Assembly: GCF_047126315.1 (NCBI RefSeq)
Contig: NZ_CP138953.1
Span: 2,914,001-2,978,000 of the forward strand
Source of the DNA: Shimia sp022448905
Lineage (GTDB): Bacteria; Pseudomonadota; Alphaproteobacteria; Rhodobacterales; Rhodobacteraceae
DNA: 64,000 bases
Direction: 5' to 3'
Shown here piece by piece: positions 34,658 through 43,600 of this stretch (the stretch's first letter is position 1; every line of letters starts with the position of its first letter). The notes beneath the pieces were generated by a model that saw only the letters and a program-made list of their open reading frames with translations, searched no databases and was not told where the DNA came from. A program made the position numbers and the translations under genes.

Positions 34658-35770
34658 ATGACCCCACTCAAAGGTCTCAAAGTTGTAGAACTCGCCCGCA
34701 TTCTGGCTGGCCCGTGGATCGGCCAATCACTCGCCGACCTTGGTGCTGAGGTCATCAAAGTGGAAGCCCCCCAGGGAGACGACACGCGCACCTGGGGCCC
34801 ACCCTTTATCGAGCGCGACGGCGACAAAACGGCCGCCTATTTCTATGCCGCCAATCGCGGCAAGATCTCTGTGGTGGCAGATTTCCGTACCGAGGAAGGC
34901 CGCGCACAGGTGCTGGAGCTGATCAAAGACGCCGACATCCTGATCGAGAACTTCAAAGTCGGCGGTCTGAAGAAATACGGCCTGGACTACGATACGCTGT
35001 CCAAAATCAACCCACGCCTGATTTACTGCTCTATCACCGGCTTTGGTCAAACCGGCCCCTATGCCTCCCGCGCTGGCTATGACTTTCTGTTGCAAGGCAT
35101 GTCCGGACTGATGTCGATCACCGGCGAGCCGGAGCGGCAACCACAAAAAGTCGGCGTTGCCGTCACAGACGTCGTAACCGGTCTCTATGGCACCATCGGT
35201 ATTCTGGCGGCCGTCGAACAACGCCACACCACCGGGCGCGGACAGCATATCGACATGTCCCTCTTGGATTGCGCCACCGCTATGCTGGCCAATCAGGCGA
35301 TGAACTACCTCGCCACCGGGGACAGCCCAAACCGTAAAGGCAATGCGCATCCCAACATCGCGCCTTACCAGGTGGTCCCCACATCCGACGGTCACATCAT
35401 CATTGCTGTTGGCAACGACGGTCAATTCCAACGCCTTTGCGGAGTGCTGTCGCGCGGCGATTTGGGTGACGCGCCCGATTATGCCACCAACCAACTGCGG
35501 GTCGCCAATCGCGACGCCCTCACCGCGCAAATTGAATCAGAAACCAGCAAATGGTCCTCAGCAGAACTTTTGGCGGCACTCGAAGAAGCGACTGTTCCCG
35601 CCGGTCCAATCAACTCCATTGAACAGGCGTTGACCGACCCACAAATCGCGGCCCGTGGAATGGTGGTGGAGGCCGAAGGTGTGCGCGGCCTGCGCGGCCC
35701 ATGGGTGTTTTCCGACGCGCAGCTGTCCACAGACCGCACCGCGCCGGTTTTGCCTAAATCAAAGCCCTAG
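34658..35770 (+). CDS. CaiB/BaiF family CoA-transferase (probable glutarate/succinate type)
   Basis: A class III CoA-transferase of 370 residues. It opens with LKGLKVVELARILAGPWIGQ, has EVIKVEAPQGDDTRTWGPPF, and the nucleophilic Asp should be D171 in GVAVTDVVTGLYGTIGILAA, in line with Asp169 of formyl-CoA transferase. Adjacency to gcdH suggests it activates glutarate using succinyl-CoA or another donor, as in mammalian SUGCT. That substrate is inferred from neighbours, not from the sequence. It follows the cupin regulator by 9 nt. Its TAG stop overlaps the TAG stop of the convergent ABC gene in the shared CTAG at 35767-35770. Confidence 0.9.
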   Translation: MTPLKGLKVVELARILAGPWIGQSLADLGAEVIKVEAPQGDDTRTWGPPFIERDGDKTAAYFYAANRGKISVVADFRTEEGRAQVLELIKDADILIENFKVGGLKKYGLDYDTLSKINPRLIYCSITGFGQTGPYASRAGYDFLLQGMSGLMSITGEPERQPQKVGVAVTDVVTGLYGTIGILAAVEQRHTTGRGQHIDMSLLDCATAMLANQAMNYLATGDSPNRKGNAHPNIAPYQVVPTSDGHIIIAVGNDGQFQRLCGVLSRGDLGDAPDYATNQLRVANRDALTAQIESETSKWSSAELLAALEEATVPAGPINSIEQALTDPQIAARGMVVEAEGVRGLRGPWVFSDAQLSTDRTAPVLPKSKP

Positions 35771-36456
35771 ACGCCAAGATAGCGGTCGGTCTCTTCCGGC
35801 CCCAAAGCGTCAAAACCACCGGTCCAGACCGTGCGCCCTTTTTCAAGGATCACCGCACGGTCGGCCACCTGCCCCAACTCTTTCAGGGATTTGTCGATGG
35901 CTATGATCGCCATGCCGGTTTCGGCTTTGAGCTTGGCGACTGCTTCCCAAATCTCCTGACGGATCACGGGTGCCAGCCCCTCGGTCGCCTCATCCAGAAT
36001 AAGCAACTTCGGATTGGTCATCAGCGCCCTGCCAATCGCCAACATTTGCTGCTCTCCGCCAGAGAGCGACGCCGCGGACTGATCTCGCCGCTCTTCCAAG
36101 CGCGGGAACAACCGGCACACCGCCGCAAAGTCCCAAGCCCCTTTGCGGGCCGCCGCGATCAAGTTCTCATACACCGACAGATTTGCAAAACACCGGCGAC
36201 CCTCGGGCACTAGGCCAATACCCAATCGCGCGGCCTTATAGGATGGCAAACCGCCAATATCCTGCCCGCCAAACTGCACTGCGCCACCCGAATTCTTCAG
36301 CATCCGGCACATGACTTTTACGGTGGTGGTCTTGCCCATGCCGTTGCGCCCCATGAGCGCCAGCACTTCACCTTCGCCAACGCTCAACGACACTTCGAAT
36401 AGCGCCTGACTGGGGCCATAAAATGCCGCGACATTTTTTAGCTCAATCAAACTCAT
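35767..36456 (-). CDS. ABC transporter ATP-binding protein, LivF type (importer 2)
   Basis: ATPase of the second LIV-type importer, 229 residues. Walker A is GRNGMGKTT, the Q-loop IGLVPEGRRCFANLSV, the signature LSGGEQQMLAIGRALM and Walker B LLILDEATEGLAP (the usual Pro of DEP is Ala). It closes the operon and overlaps the preceding LivG-type gene by 4 nt. It is clearly a paralogue of, not a copy of, the LivF of importer 1: the two differ through most of their length. Confidence 0.93.
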   Translation of the reverse strand: MSLIELKNVAAFYGPSQALFEVSLSVGEGEVLALMGRNGMGKTTTVKVMCRMLKNSGGAVQFGGQDIGGLPSYKAARLGIGLVPEGRRCFANLSVYENLIAAARKGAWDFAAVCRLFPRLEERRDQSAASLSGGEQQMLAIGRALMTNPKLLILDEATEGLAPVIRQEIWEAVAKLKAETGMAIIAIDKSLKELGQVADRAVILEKGRTVWTGGFDALGPEETDRYLGV

Positions 36457-37208
36457 GCTGGCACCTCATCCCCCAGATAGGCCCGCCGGATTTCTGGATT
36501 CACTTTGATTTCCTCTGGTGTTCCTGTGGCAATCACTTCGCCATAAACCAACACGCTAATCCGATCTGCCAGCGCAAAAACCGCGTCCATATCGTGCTCA
36601 ATCAACAGAATGGGCGCCTCTTTGCGCAACTCTGTCAAAAGTCCAATCATCTGCTGCGCCCCTTCTAGGCCCAGGCCAGCCATCGGCTCATCCATCAAAA
36701 AGGCCTTTGGCTTCAAGGTCAGCGCAACCGCGACTTCCAATTGCCGCCGCTGCCCATGGCTCAAATCCGCCGTGCGTGTTGCTGCAAACTCCGCCAATCC
36801 AACCTGCGCCAAGGCCGCCTTCGCCGCCGACACAAGCTGCGCATCTTTCATCACCGGCTTGAAAAACGACATCACATTGCCACGCTGCCCCAAGGCGCCA
36901 AGCACCGCATTTTGCAAAACCGTGTGCTCCATCGCCAAGGACGAGATCTGAAACGTCCGCCCAAGCCCTCTGCGCGCGCGCTCCGCTGAACCAACACCGG
37001 TTAGATCCTCATCCATCAGCCGCACTGTGCCGCTGTCAGAGGCCAAATGCCCGGTGATTTGCTGGATCAACGTCGACTTCCCTGCCCCATTGGGACCAAT
37101 CAGCGCATGGATTTCCCCTTTGCGCAAATCCAGTGACACATCATTGGTGGCCTTCAGAGCGCCAAAACTTTTAAAAAGCCGCTCCGTACTCAACACCACA
37201 TCAGTCAT
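36453..37208 (-). CDS. ABC transporter ATP-binding protein, LivG type (importer 2)
   Basis: A 251-residue ATPase with Walker A GPNGAGKST, signature LSHGQRRQLEVAVALTLKP and Walker B AFLMDEPMAGLGLEG, plus the LivG C-terminus IKVNPEIRRAYLGDE. The start at MTDVVLSTE has GGGAGA seven to eight bases upstream and overlaps the permease stop by 8 nt; ten further codons are open upstream but lie within the permease gene. Confidence 0.93.
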   Translation of the reverse strand: MTDVVLSTERLFKSFGALKATNDVSLDLRKGEIHALIGPNGAGKSTLIQQITGHLASDSGTVRLMDEDLTGVGSAERARRGLGRTFQISSLAMEHTVLQNAVLGALGQRGNVMSFFKPVMKDAQLVSAAKAALAQVGLAEFAATRTADLSHGQRRQLEVAVALTLKPKAFLMDEPMAGLGLEGAQQMIGLLTELRKEAPILLIEHDMDAVFALADRISVLVYGEVIATGTPEEIKVNPEIRRAYLGDEVPA

Positions 37209-38184
37209 GGGCTTTCTCCCGACCTGCAAGGGCACCAATCACGCCGCCTTTTGCAAAAAGCACGATGCCAAGCAGCAGCGCGCCCAGGTAAACGTGCCAA
37301 AACTCCGACAATCCGCCCAGCGTATGCTCCAGAAGGATAAAAATCATCGCGCCAATCACCGGCCCAAACAGCCGTCCAACGCCGCCAATAATAATGAAAA
37401 TGATGATCTCCCCCGACATCTGCCAGCTCAGCATTGTCGGGCTGACAAAGCGGTTAAGATCCGCAAACAACGCGCCCGCCAGACCAGTCACCGCGCCGGA
37501 AATCACAAAGGCCACCAACCGCAGATGATAGGGTTTCAGACCTACGGACAACACTCGTGTCTCATTCTGCCGCGCCGCGCTCAACGCCAGCCCAAAGGCT
37601 GATTTATGGATCGCATTCATCAGCAACAGGGCCAGACACAGGATCGCAAAACACAAGCCAAAGAACTGCATTGGCACCAGCGTGTTCAGCCCCGGAAACT
37701 CATTGCGCACATAGATCGACAGACCATCCTCACCGCCGTAAGCCGGCCAGCTGATCGCGAAGTAGTAGATCATCTGCCCAAAGGCCAGGGTGATCATGAT
37801 GAAATACACGCCCGAGGTCCGCAGGCTCAACGCCCCAATCGCCAGCGCGGCCAGAGCACTTGTCACCATCGCTACCAGCCAAATCACCGGCATCGATTTT
37901 GTGCCTTCGATCAGAAACGGTGCTTCCATGATTGGCGCGTAAGACTGCGCATGGCTCGCCAGAATACCCATCGCATAGCCGCCAATGCCAAAGAACGCCG
38001 CGTGTCCCAGGCTCACCAAACCACCAGTCCCGAGCGCGAGATTCAACCCCACGCCTGCCAGCGCAAAGATCGCGGCACGTGTCGCCAGTGTAATAATAAA
38101 AGGCTCATCCGCCATCAACGCCCAAAGTGGCACCCCAAGCAAAACCGCCAGCGCGGCCACATTGATCCAGGTTTCCCGTGTCAT
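37201..38184 (-). CDS. ABC transporter permease, LivM type (importer 2)
   Basis: A 327-residue permease with about ten hydrophobic segments. The family block is GVGLNLALGTGGLVSLGHAA (about residues 45-64) and the coupling loop AFGLALSAARQNETRVLSVG. The start is placed at MTRETWINVA, one base after the LivH-type stop; an ATG 15 nt earlier would overlap that gene and is the alternative. Long internal helices and a charged C-terminal tail (REKAHD) are typical. Confidence 0.92.
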   Translation of the reverse strand: MTRETWINVAALAVLLGVPLWALMADEPFIITLATRAAIFALAGVGLNLALGTGGLVSLGHAAFFGIGGYAMGILASHAQSYAPIMEAPFLIEGTKSMPVIWLVAMVTSALAALAIGALSLRTSGVYFIMITLAFGQMIYYFAISWPAYGGEDGLSIYVRNEFPGLNTLVPMQFFGLCFAILCLALLLMNAIHKSAFGLALSAARQNETRVLSVGLKPYHLRLVAFVISGAVTGLAGALFADLNRFVSPTMLSWQMSGEIIIFIIIGGVGRLFGPVIGAMIFILLEHTLGGLSEFWHVYLGALLLGIVLFAKGGVIGALAGREKAHD

Positions 38185-38185
38185 C

Positions 38186-39103
38186 TCACGCCACCCCATA
38201 TAGTCCGCGGGGACGGAACACCAAAACGCCCGCCATTAGGATGTAAATCAGCATCGACGCTAGCGCCGACCCCACCGACACCGCCGCCGATGGTTCAAGG
38301 AACAATGCGAAGATTTGCGGAAGCAAAAACCGCCCCATTGTGTCTGTGATCCCCACCAGCAAGGCGCCAACAAATGCCCCTTTTATCGAGCCAATGCCAC
38401 CAATCACAATCACCACGAAGGCCAGGATCAGAACCGGTTCGCCCATGCCCACTTGCACCGACTGGATCGCGCCCACCAAAGCCCCGGCAAAACCGGCCAA
38501 CGCCGCGCCAAGCGCAAAGACAAATGTGTAAAGCTTGGCAATGTCCACGCCCAGGGCGGCAATCATCTCCCGATCGGCTTCACCCGCACGGATACGGATG
38601 CCCACCCGCGTGCGATTGATCAGGGCAAACATGCCAACCGCCACCAAGAGGCCAATAACGATAATGGACAGTCGGTACGCAGGGTACTCGATCCCGCCCG
38701 GCAAGGTCACCGGACCTGCCAACATCGGAGGCACATCCAGGAACAAGGGGAACGACCCAAACATCCAGCGCGTGCCCTCGGAAAAGATCAGGATCAACGC
38801 AAAAGTCGCCAGCACTTGATCCAGATGGTCCCGGTCGTACAAGCGCCGAATGATGGTCAGTTCAATGAGCGCCCCAGCCAGTGCCGCCGCCGCCAAAGAC
38901 GCCATCAAGGCCAGCACAAAGGAGCCGGTTGCGGCCGCCACAGCTGCAGCGGCAAAAGCGCCAATCATATAAAGCGACCCATGCGCCAGATTGATCAGCC
39001 CCATGACGCCAAAGACCAAAGTCAGGCCCGCGCTCATGAGAAACAGCATCACGCCAAACTGTAGCCCGTTTAGCATCTGCTCTATGAATAGTAGTGTTGT
39101 CAT
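38186..39103 (-). CDS. ABC transporter permease, LivH type (importer 2)
   Basis: A 305-residue permease with the signature LMSAGLTLVFGVMGLINLAH and the loop IRAGEADREMIAALGVDIAK. The start at 39103 has GAGGG just upstream; an ATG 9 nt earlier lacks a site. It follows the binding-protein gene after 150 nt that hold a stem-loop, and is coupled to the next permease gene by near-abutting codons. Confidence 0.92.
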   Translation of the reverse strand: MTTLLFIEQMLNGLQFGVMLFLMSAGLTLVFGVMGLINLAHGSLYMIGAFAAAAVAAATGSFVLALMASLAAAALAGALIELTIIRRLYDRDHLDQVLATFALILIFSEGTRWMFGSFPLFLDVPPMLAGPVTLPGGIEYPAYRLSIIVIGLLVAVGMFALINRTRVGIRIRAGEADREMIAALGVDIAKLYTFVFALGAALAGFAGALVGAIQSVQVGMGEPVLILAFVVIVIGGIGSIKGAFVGALLVGITDTMGRFLLPQIFALFLEPSAAVSVGSALASMLIYILMAGVLVFRPRGLYGVA

Positions 39104-39223
39104 TGCCCTCATTCAGTGCCAAAGCGGCACCCCTCCGCCAAAAGATCAGCGCAGAAAAGATAGATTATTCAGGATATTGAAGACTGAACATCATGCACCT
39201 ACCCCGCCAAGATGCATGGAGGT

Positions 39224-39245
39224 GGGAAGGCCCGAAGGCCTCCCC
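39224..39245 (-). promoter_or_regulatory. Stem-loop between binding-protein and permease genes (importer 2)
   Basis: GGGAAGGCC and GGCCTCCC flank a CGAA tetraloop, forming a stem of eight base pairs with one bulged A, 8 nt after the binding-protein stop. CGAA is a GNRA-like stable loop in this context. There is no T-run, so it is more likely an mRNA stabiliser or attenuator than a terminator. Confidence 0.5.
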
Positions 39246-39253
39246 GAAGTCAC

Positions 39254-40387
39254 TTACATCTTGCAGTCTGCCGCATAGGCATCCGCGTGGTTGCTCAGGC
39301 CAGTCGCAATGATCTTGTTGGTGTAAACGTCACCTTCCTTGATCACTTCGCGTACATAGATGTCCTGAACCGGATGGTGGTTGTCACCAAAGGCAAAGTC
39401 GCCGCGCACAGAGTCAAACTCCGCCGCTTTCAGCGCAGCACGGAACGCATCTGCGTCGGCCACATCCGCCTTGCCCATCGCAGAGATTAGCAGGTTGGCG
39501 GTGTCAAAGCCTTGCGACGCATAGAGCGACGGCAAACGGCCATACTCAGCCTGGAATGTTTCCACAAATGCCGCGTTGGTGGCGTTGTCGATGTCCTTGT
39601 TCCACTGGCTGGTGTTTTTCACACCCATCGCCGCGTCACCCACCGCTTGCAGGATACCCTGATCAAAGCTGAACGCCGGCCCCACCAATGGCAGGTCCAC
39701 ACCACTGGCCGCATATTGTTTCAGGAAGGAAATCCCCATGCCGCCCGGCAGGAAGAAATACACGCTGTCAGCACCGGACGCACGGATCTGAGCGATTTCG
39801 GCGGCGTAGTCAGTCTGCCCCAGCTTGGTGTACAACTCGCCAGCCAATTCACCATCAAAGAAGCGTTTGTAACCCGTCAGCGCGTCTTTGCCCGCCGGAT
39901 AGTTTGGCGCGAGGATGAAGCTGTTCTTCAGACCGCTATCGTTGGCATATGCGCCAGCAGCTTCGTGCAAGTTGTCGTTCTGCCATGCGACATTGAAGTA
40001 GTTCGGATGACAGCCCTTGCCCGCAAGTGGCGATGGGCCCGCATTGGGCGACAGGTAGAATTTTCCCTGCGCCGTCGCGGCTGGCACCACGGCCATGGCG
40101 AGGTTGGACCAGATGATGCCGGTCAGCACGTCGACTTTTTCAGACTGGATCATTTTGTCGGCCAATTGCACCGCGATGTCCGGCTTGCGCTGATCGTCCT
40201 CGATCACAACTTCCAGATCATCCCGGCCCGCCTGCTTCACGGCCAGCATGAAGCCATCGCGCACGTCGATGCCCAAACCTGCGCCGCCGCCGGACAGTGT
40301 GGTGATCATTCCAACTTTCACATCCGCCTGCGCTGTTGCGCCTGCCAATGCCATTGCCGCGGCCAGCGCCGCACTCCGCAACTTCAT
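39254..40387 (-). CDS. Periplasmic substrate-binding protein, LIV type (importer 2)
   Basis: A 377-residue type 1 binding protein with a Sec signal peptide (KLRSAALAAAMALAGATAQA, cleaved before DVKVG). The mature part opens with VGMITTLSGGGAGLGIDVRD and has GIIWSNLAMAVVPAATAQG and the hinge-region block AGPSPLAGKGCHPNYFNVAW. The two Cys (GKGC and the C-terminal DCK) could form a disulfide. The ligand is unknown; linkage to gcdH and CoA-transferase genes suggests an acid or amino acid of that pathway. It is first in the operon, with an AT-rich, palindrome-bearing region upstream. Confidence 0.92.
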   Translation of the reverse strand: MKLRSAALAAAMALAGATAQADVKVGMITTLSGGGAGLGIDVRDGFMLAVKQAGRDDLEVVIEDDQRKPDIAVQLADKMIQSEKVDVLTGIIWSNLAMAVVPAATAQGKFYLSPNAGPSPLAGKGCHPNYFNVAWQNDNLHEAAGAYANDSGLKNSFILAPNYPAGKDALTGYKRFFDGELAGELYTKLGQTDYAAEIAQIRASGADSVYFFLPGGMGISFLKQYAASGVDLPLVGPAFSFDQGILQAVGDAAMGVKNTSQWNKDIDNATNAAFVETFQAEYGRLPSLYASQGFDTANLLISAMGKADVADADAFRAALKAAEFDSVRGDFAFGDNHHPVQDIYVREVIKEGDVYTNKIIATGLSNHADAYAADCKM

Positions 40388-40470
40388 TTTGTCGCTCCCT
40401 GGTTCTTTGTTTTTTCAATAGGAACCTTGGGCGTTCTGAGGGGCGTCCGTCAATAAGCTGGAGAAATTTT

Positions 40471-40521
40471 TTTTAAGCTTAAAATATCTTCAAGCATAAA
40501 AGGTATTTTTTCGTACCTTTT
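40471..40521 (-). promoter_or_regulatory. AT-rich palindromes upstream of importer 2
   Basis: Two dyads lie 84-134 nt upstream of the binding-protein start: TTTTAAGCTTAAAA (40471-40484), a perfect 14-bp palindrome, and AAAAGGTA (40498-40505) with TACCTTTT (40514-40521). The surrounding 80 nt are far more AT-rich than the rest of the window. They look like an operator and activator region for the importer operon; no regulator is assigned. Confidence 0.5.
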
Positions 40522-40647
40522 CCGGAAGATGTAAGCAGACCTTAAATCTCAGAAAACAGCCAGCTTAGAAATTTTCTGCCGGCGCACTAAACTTAAACAT
40601 GTGCTCAAGGACCTCGGATCAAGCGTCTGAACAGCCTTTCACACGTC

Positions 40648-40678
40648 CAAAAGAAAACGCCGGGGTCTCCCCCCGGCG
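40648..40678 (-). terminator. Rho-independent terminator of rne
   Basis: On the minus strand, CGCCGGGG and CCCCGGCG (40671-40678 with 40658-40665) form an 8-bp GC stem with a 5-nt loop, followed by TTTTCTTTT. It starts 8 nt after the rne stop codon. Confidence 0.85.
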
Positions 40679-40686
40679 CTTCCAAC

Positions 40687-43600
40687 TTACTTACCGCGTG
40701 ACCACCAGCCGCGCCGCTTTGGCTTGGGTGGGGCTGCCGGTTCCGGCTCGGCCACCGCAACTTCGGTGACAGGTTCACCTTCGGCTTCCACTGGTGCCTC
40801 GGCGTCTGCTGCTGGGGCTTCAGCCTCTTCAGCTGCCGGTTCAGGAGCTGCCACTTCCGCAGCGGTTTCCGTTTCCGGCTCAGAGACAATTGGCTCAGCA
40901 ACGTCCGCAGCCTCAGATTGCTCTACTTCGGTCACAGGCTCCTGCGCTTCCACAGGCTCAGCTTCCGCGGCGTCCGCCGCAGGCGCCTCATCAGCGGCGT
41001 CCTCAGCACTCACCTCTTCCGATGCGGCCTCAGACTTCTTGCCGCGAGACCAGCTACGACGGCTCCGGCTGCGCTTCTTGGGTTTCTCTTCACCCTCCGC
41101 GGCCTCTTCTGCTGGCCTATCGTCGCCCCCCTCAGAGGCGTCTCCCTCTTCAATTGGATCGGCATCGCCTTCAGAAGATGTATCACCAGACGCGTCACCT
41201 TCGCCATTCTCGCCATTGCCCCGACGACGACGGCGGCGACGACGGCGTTTCTTCGGCTTGGCTTCGCCTTCCTCGCTTTCGGTTTTTTCTTCCGAAATCA
41301 CTTCGGCGTCTTCCACGTCCGCATCATCAATCGCGTCCATGATCGAGATGTCACCGGACACAACCGGCGCCTCTGGCGCTGACACAACACGGGTCGCTGT
41401 CTTGAACTTCTCGATCGAGAAGTCAGGAGACACCAGATGTGGATCGGCTTCGATACGCACAGACAAGCCATAGCGCGCTTCGATCTGCGCCACATGCTCA
41501 CGCTTCTGGTTCATTAGGTAGTTCACGATGGCCACTGGCGCTTTCACCAGAACCTCGCGAGACCGGCCACGCGTGCCTTCTTCTTCAATCTGACGCAGGA
41601 TCGAAAGCGCCAGGTTGTCATCAGAGCGGATCAAACCAGTGCCGTGACACGCTGGACACGGCTGGGTGGTCGCCTCGATCATACCAGGACGCAGACGCTG
41701 ACGGCTCATTTCCATCAGACCAAAGCCTGAGATCCGGCCCACCTGAATGCGCGCCCGATCGGTCTTCAGCTTGTCCTTCATGCGCTTTTCAACAGCGGTG
41801 TTGTTTTTGCGCTCGTCCATGTCGATGAAGTCGATCACGATCAGACCGGCAAGGTCACGCAGACGCAGCTGGCGTGCCACTTCTTCGGCTGCTTCCAGGT
41901 TGGTCTTCAGCGCGGTCTCTTCAATCGAACCTTCCTTAGTGGCCCGACCGGAGTTCACGTCAATCGCCACCAGCGCTTCGGTCACACCAATCACGATGTA
42001 ACCACCGGATTTCAGCTGCACCGTCGGGTTGAACATGCCGGACAGGTAGCTCTCCACCTGATAACGCGCCAGCAATGGCAGGCTGTCCTGATACCGTTTC
42101 ACGTTTTTGGCGTGGGATGGCATGATCATCTTCATGAAGTCTTTGGCAATGCGGTAGCCGCGCTCACCTTCCACCAGAACCTCGTCAATCTCACGCGAAT
42201 ACAGATCGCGGATCGAGCGTTTGATCAGGTCGCCTTCTTCATAGATTTTGGCTGGCGCCGTCGACTTGAGTGTAAGCTCGCGAATCTGCTCCCACAGGCG
42301 CTGCAAATACTCATAGTCGCGCTTAATCTCGGACTTGGTGCGCTTCGCTCCAGCCGTACGCACAATCAACCCTGCGCCCTGCGGCACATCAATCTCGTTG
42401 GAGATTTCTTTGAGCTTCTTGCGGTCCGCCGCATTGGTGATCTTGCGAGAAATGCCACCACCACGCGCGGTGTTTGGCATCAGAACACAATAACGACCAG
42501 CCAGCGACAGATAGGTGGTCAGCGCCGCGCCTTTGTTGCCGCGCTCTTCTTTCACCACCTGCACCAGCATGATCTGGCGCACTTTGATCACTTCCTGAAT
42601 CTTGTAGCGACGCGGACGCGGCTTGCGCGGCGGACGAATATCCTCGCTGTCGTCTTCATCTGCGACAGATTCAATGCTCTCGTCTTTCTCAGACGCCTCG
42701 GAGCGCTTGCCACGACGACGGGAGCGACGACGGCCAGATTTCTTGCCCGTGTCTTCGTCATCCGAGGAAGCTTCAGAGTCCGCATCGGCATCCGCATCAT
42801 CGGCACCATCTGCTGCTTCTGCATCAGCTTCCGGAGCGGCGTCAGCAACCGTTTCCTCTTCCTGAGCGGCGCTTTCAGAGGCTTCTTCAGAACTATCCGC
42901 CGCATCACCGGCCACTTCAGGCTCTTCAGCGGCAGGCTCTACTTCCTCAACTTGAGCGGTTTCTGCCTCTGCATCTTCCGGCGCCTCTTCCACGGCACTT
43001 TCTTCTACAGGCTCTACCTCAGAATCCGCATTTTCGTCACTTTCCGGCGCAGCCGCTTCGGTCTCTTCGACAGCCTCTTCCACCGCAACGTCGGCTTCTG
43101 CAGCGTCGTCGCCTTCCGGCGCAGCGCTGGCCTCGGTTTCAGTTTCTTCACCGGTTTCCGGGTCTTTGCTGACCACAGCGTCTTCACCTTCGGTGTTGGC
43201 TGCGATGGTCTTTGGACCTTCGTCTTTGTCCCCACCGTCCTCAGACGTTTCCTCAGCGGCAGCGTCCACAGGCTCTTCTGCGTCCGCAGTGTCTTCTGGT
43301 TCAGCGGCCTCGGAGTCCTCTGAGGTTTCGCCTTCCGCTACCGGCGCTTCCTCTGCAGCCTCTTCCTCAGCAACCTCTTCGGCCTCTGCTGACGCAACCC
43401 CAGCCGCTTCGGCGTCAACCTCAGCTTCGGCATCTGCTTCAGGCGCTTCTGCTTCTGCAGGCTCTTCAACTGGTGTTTCTTCCACCAGTTCCATCGGCGA
43501 CAGGCCTTCGTCCTCGTCACCACCGGCATCTTCCACCAAATCAATGGTTTCCATGCCGGAGATTTCGGCAACCGGCTCTTCGGATGTCGCCTCAACCGCC

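Noticed and set aside
21731..40387. A recent duplication of the LIV importer operon
   Set aside because: The two importers share gene types but differ through most of their protein sequences and in signal type (Tat against Sec), so they are old paralogues.
42112..43323. A 403-codon open frame on the + strand
   Set aside because: Antisense to rne; its Phe/Arg/Gly low complexity comes from the Glu/Ala codons of the acidic insert read backwards.
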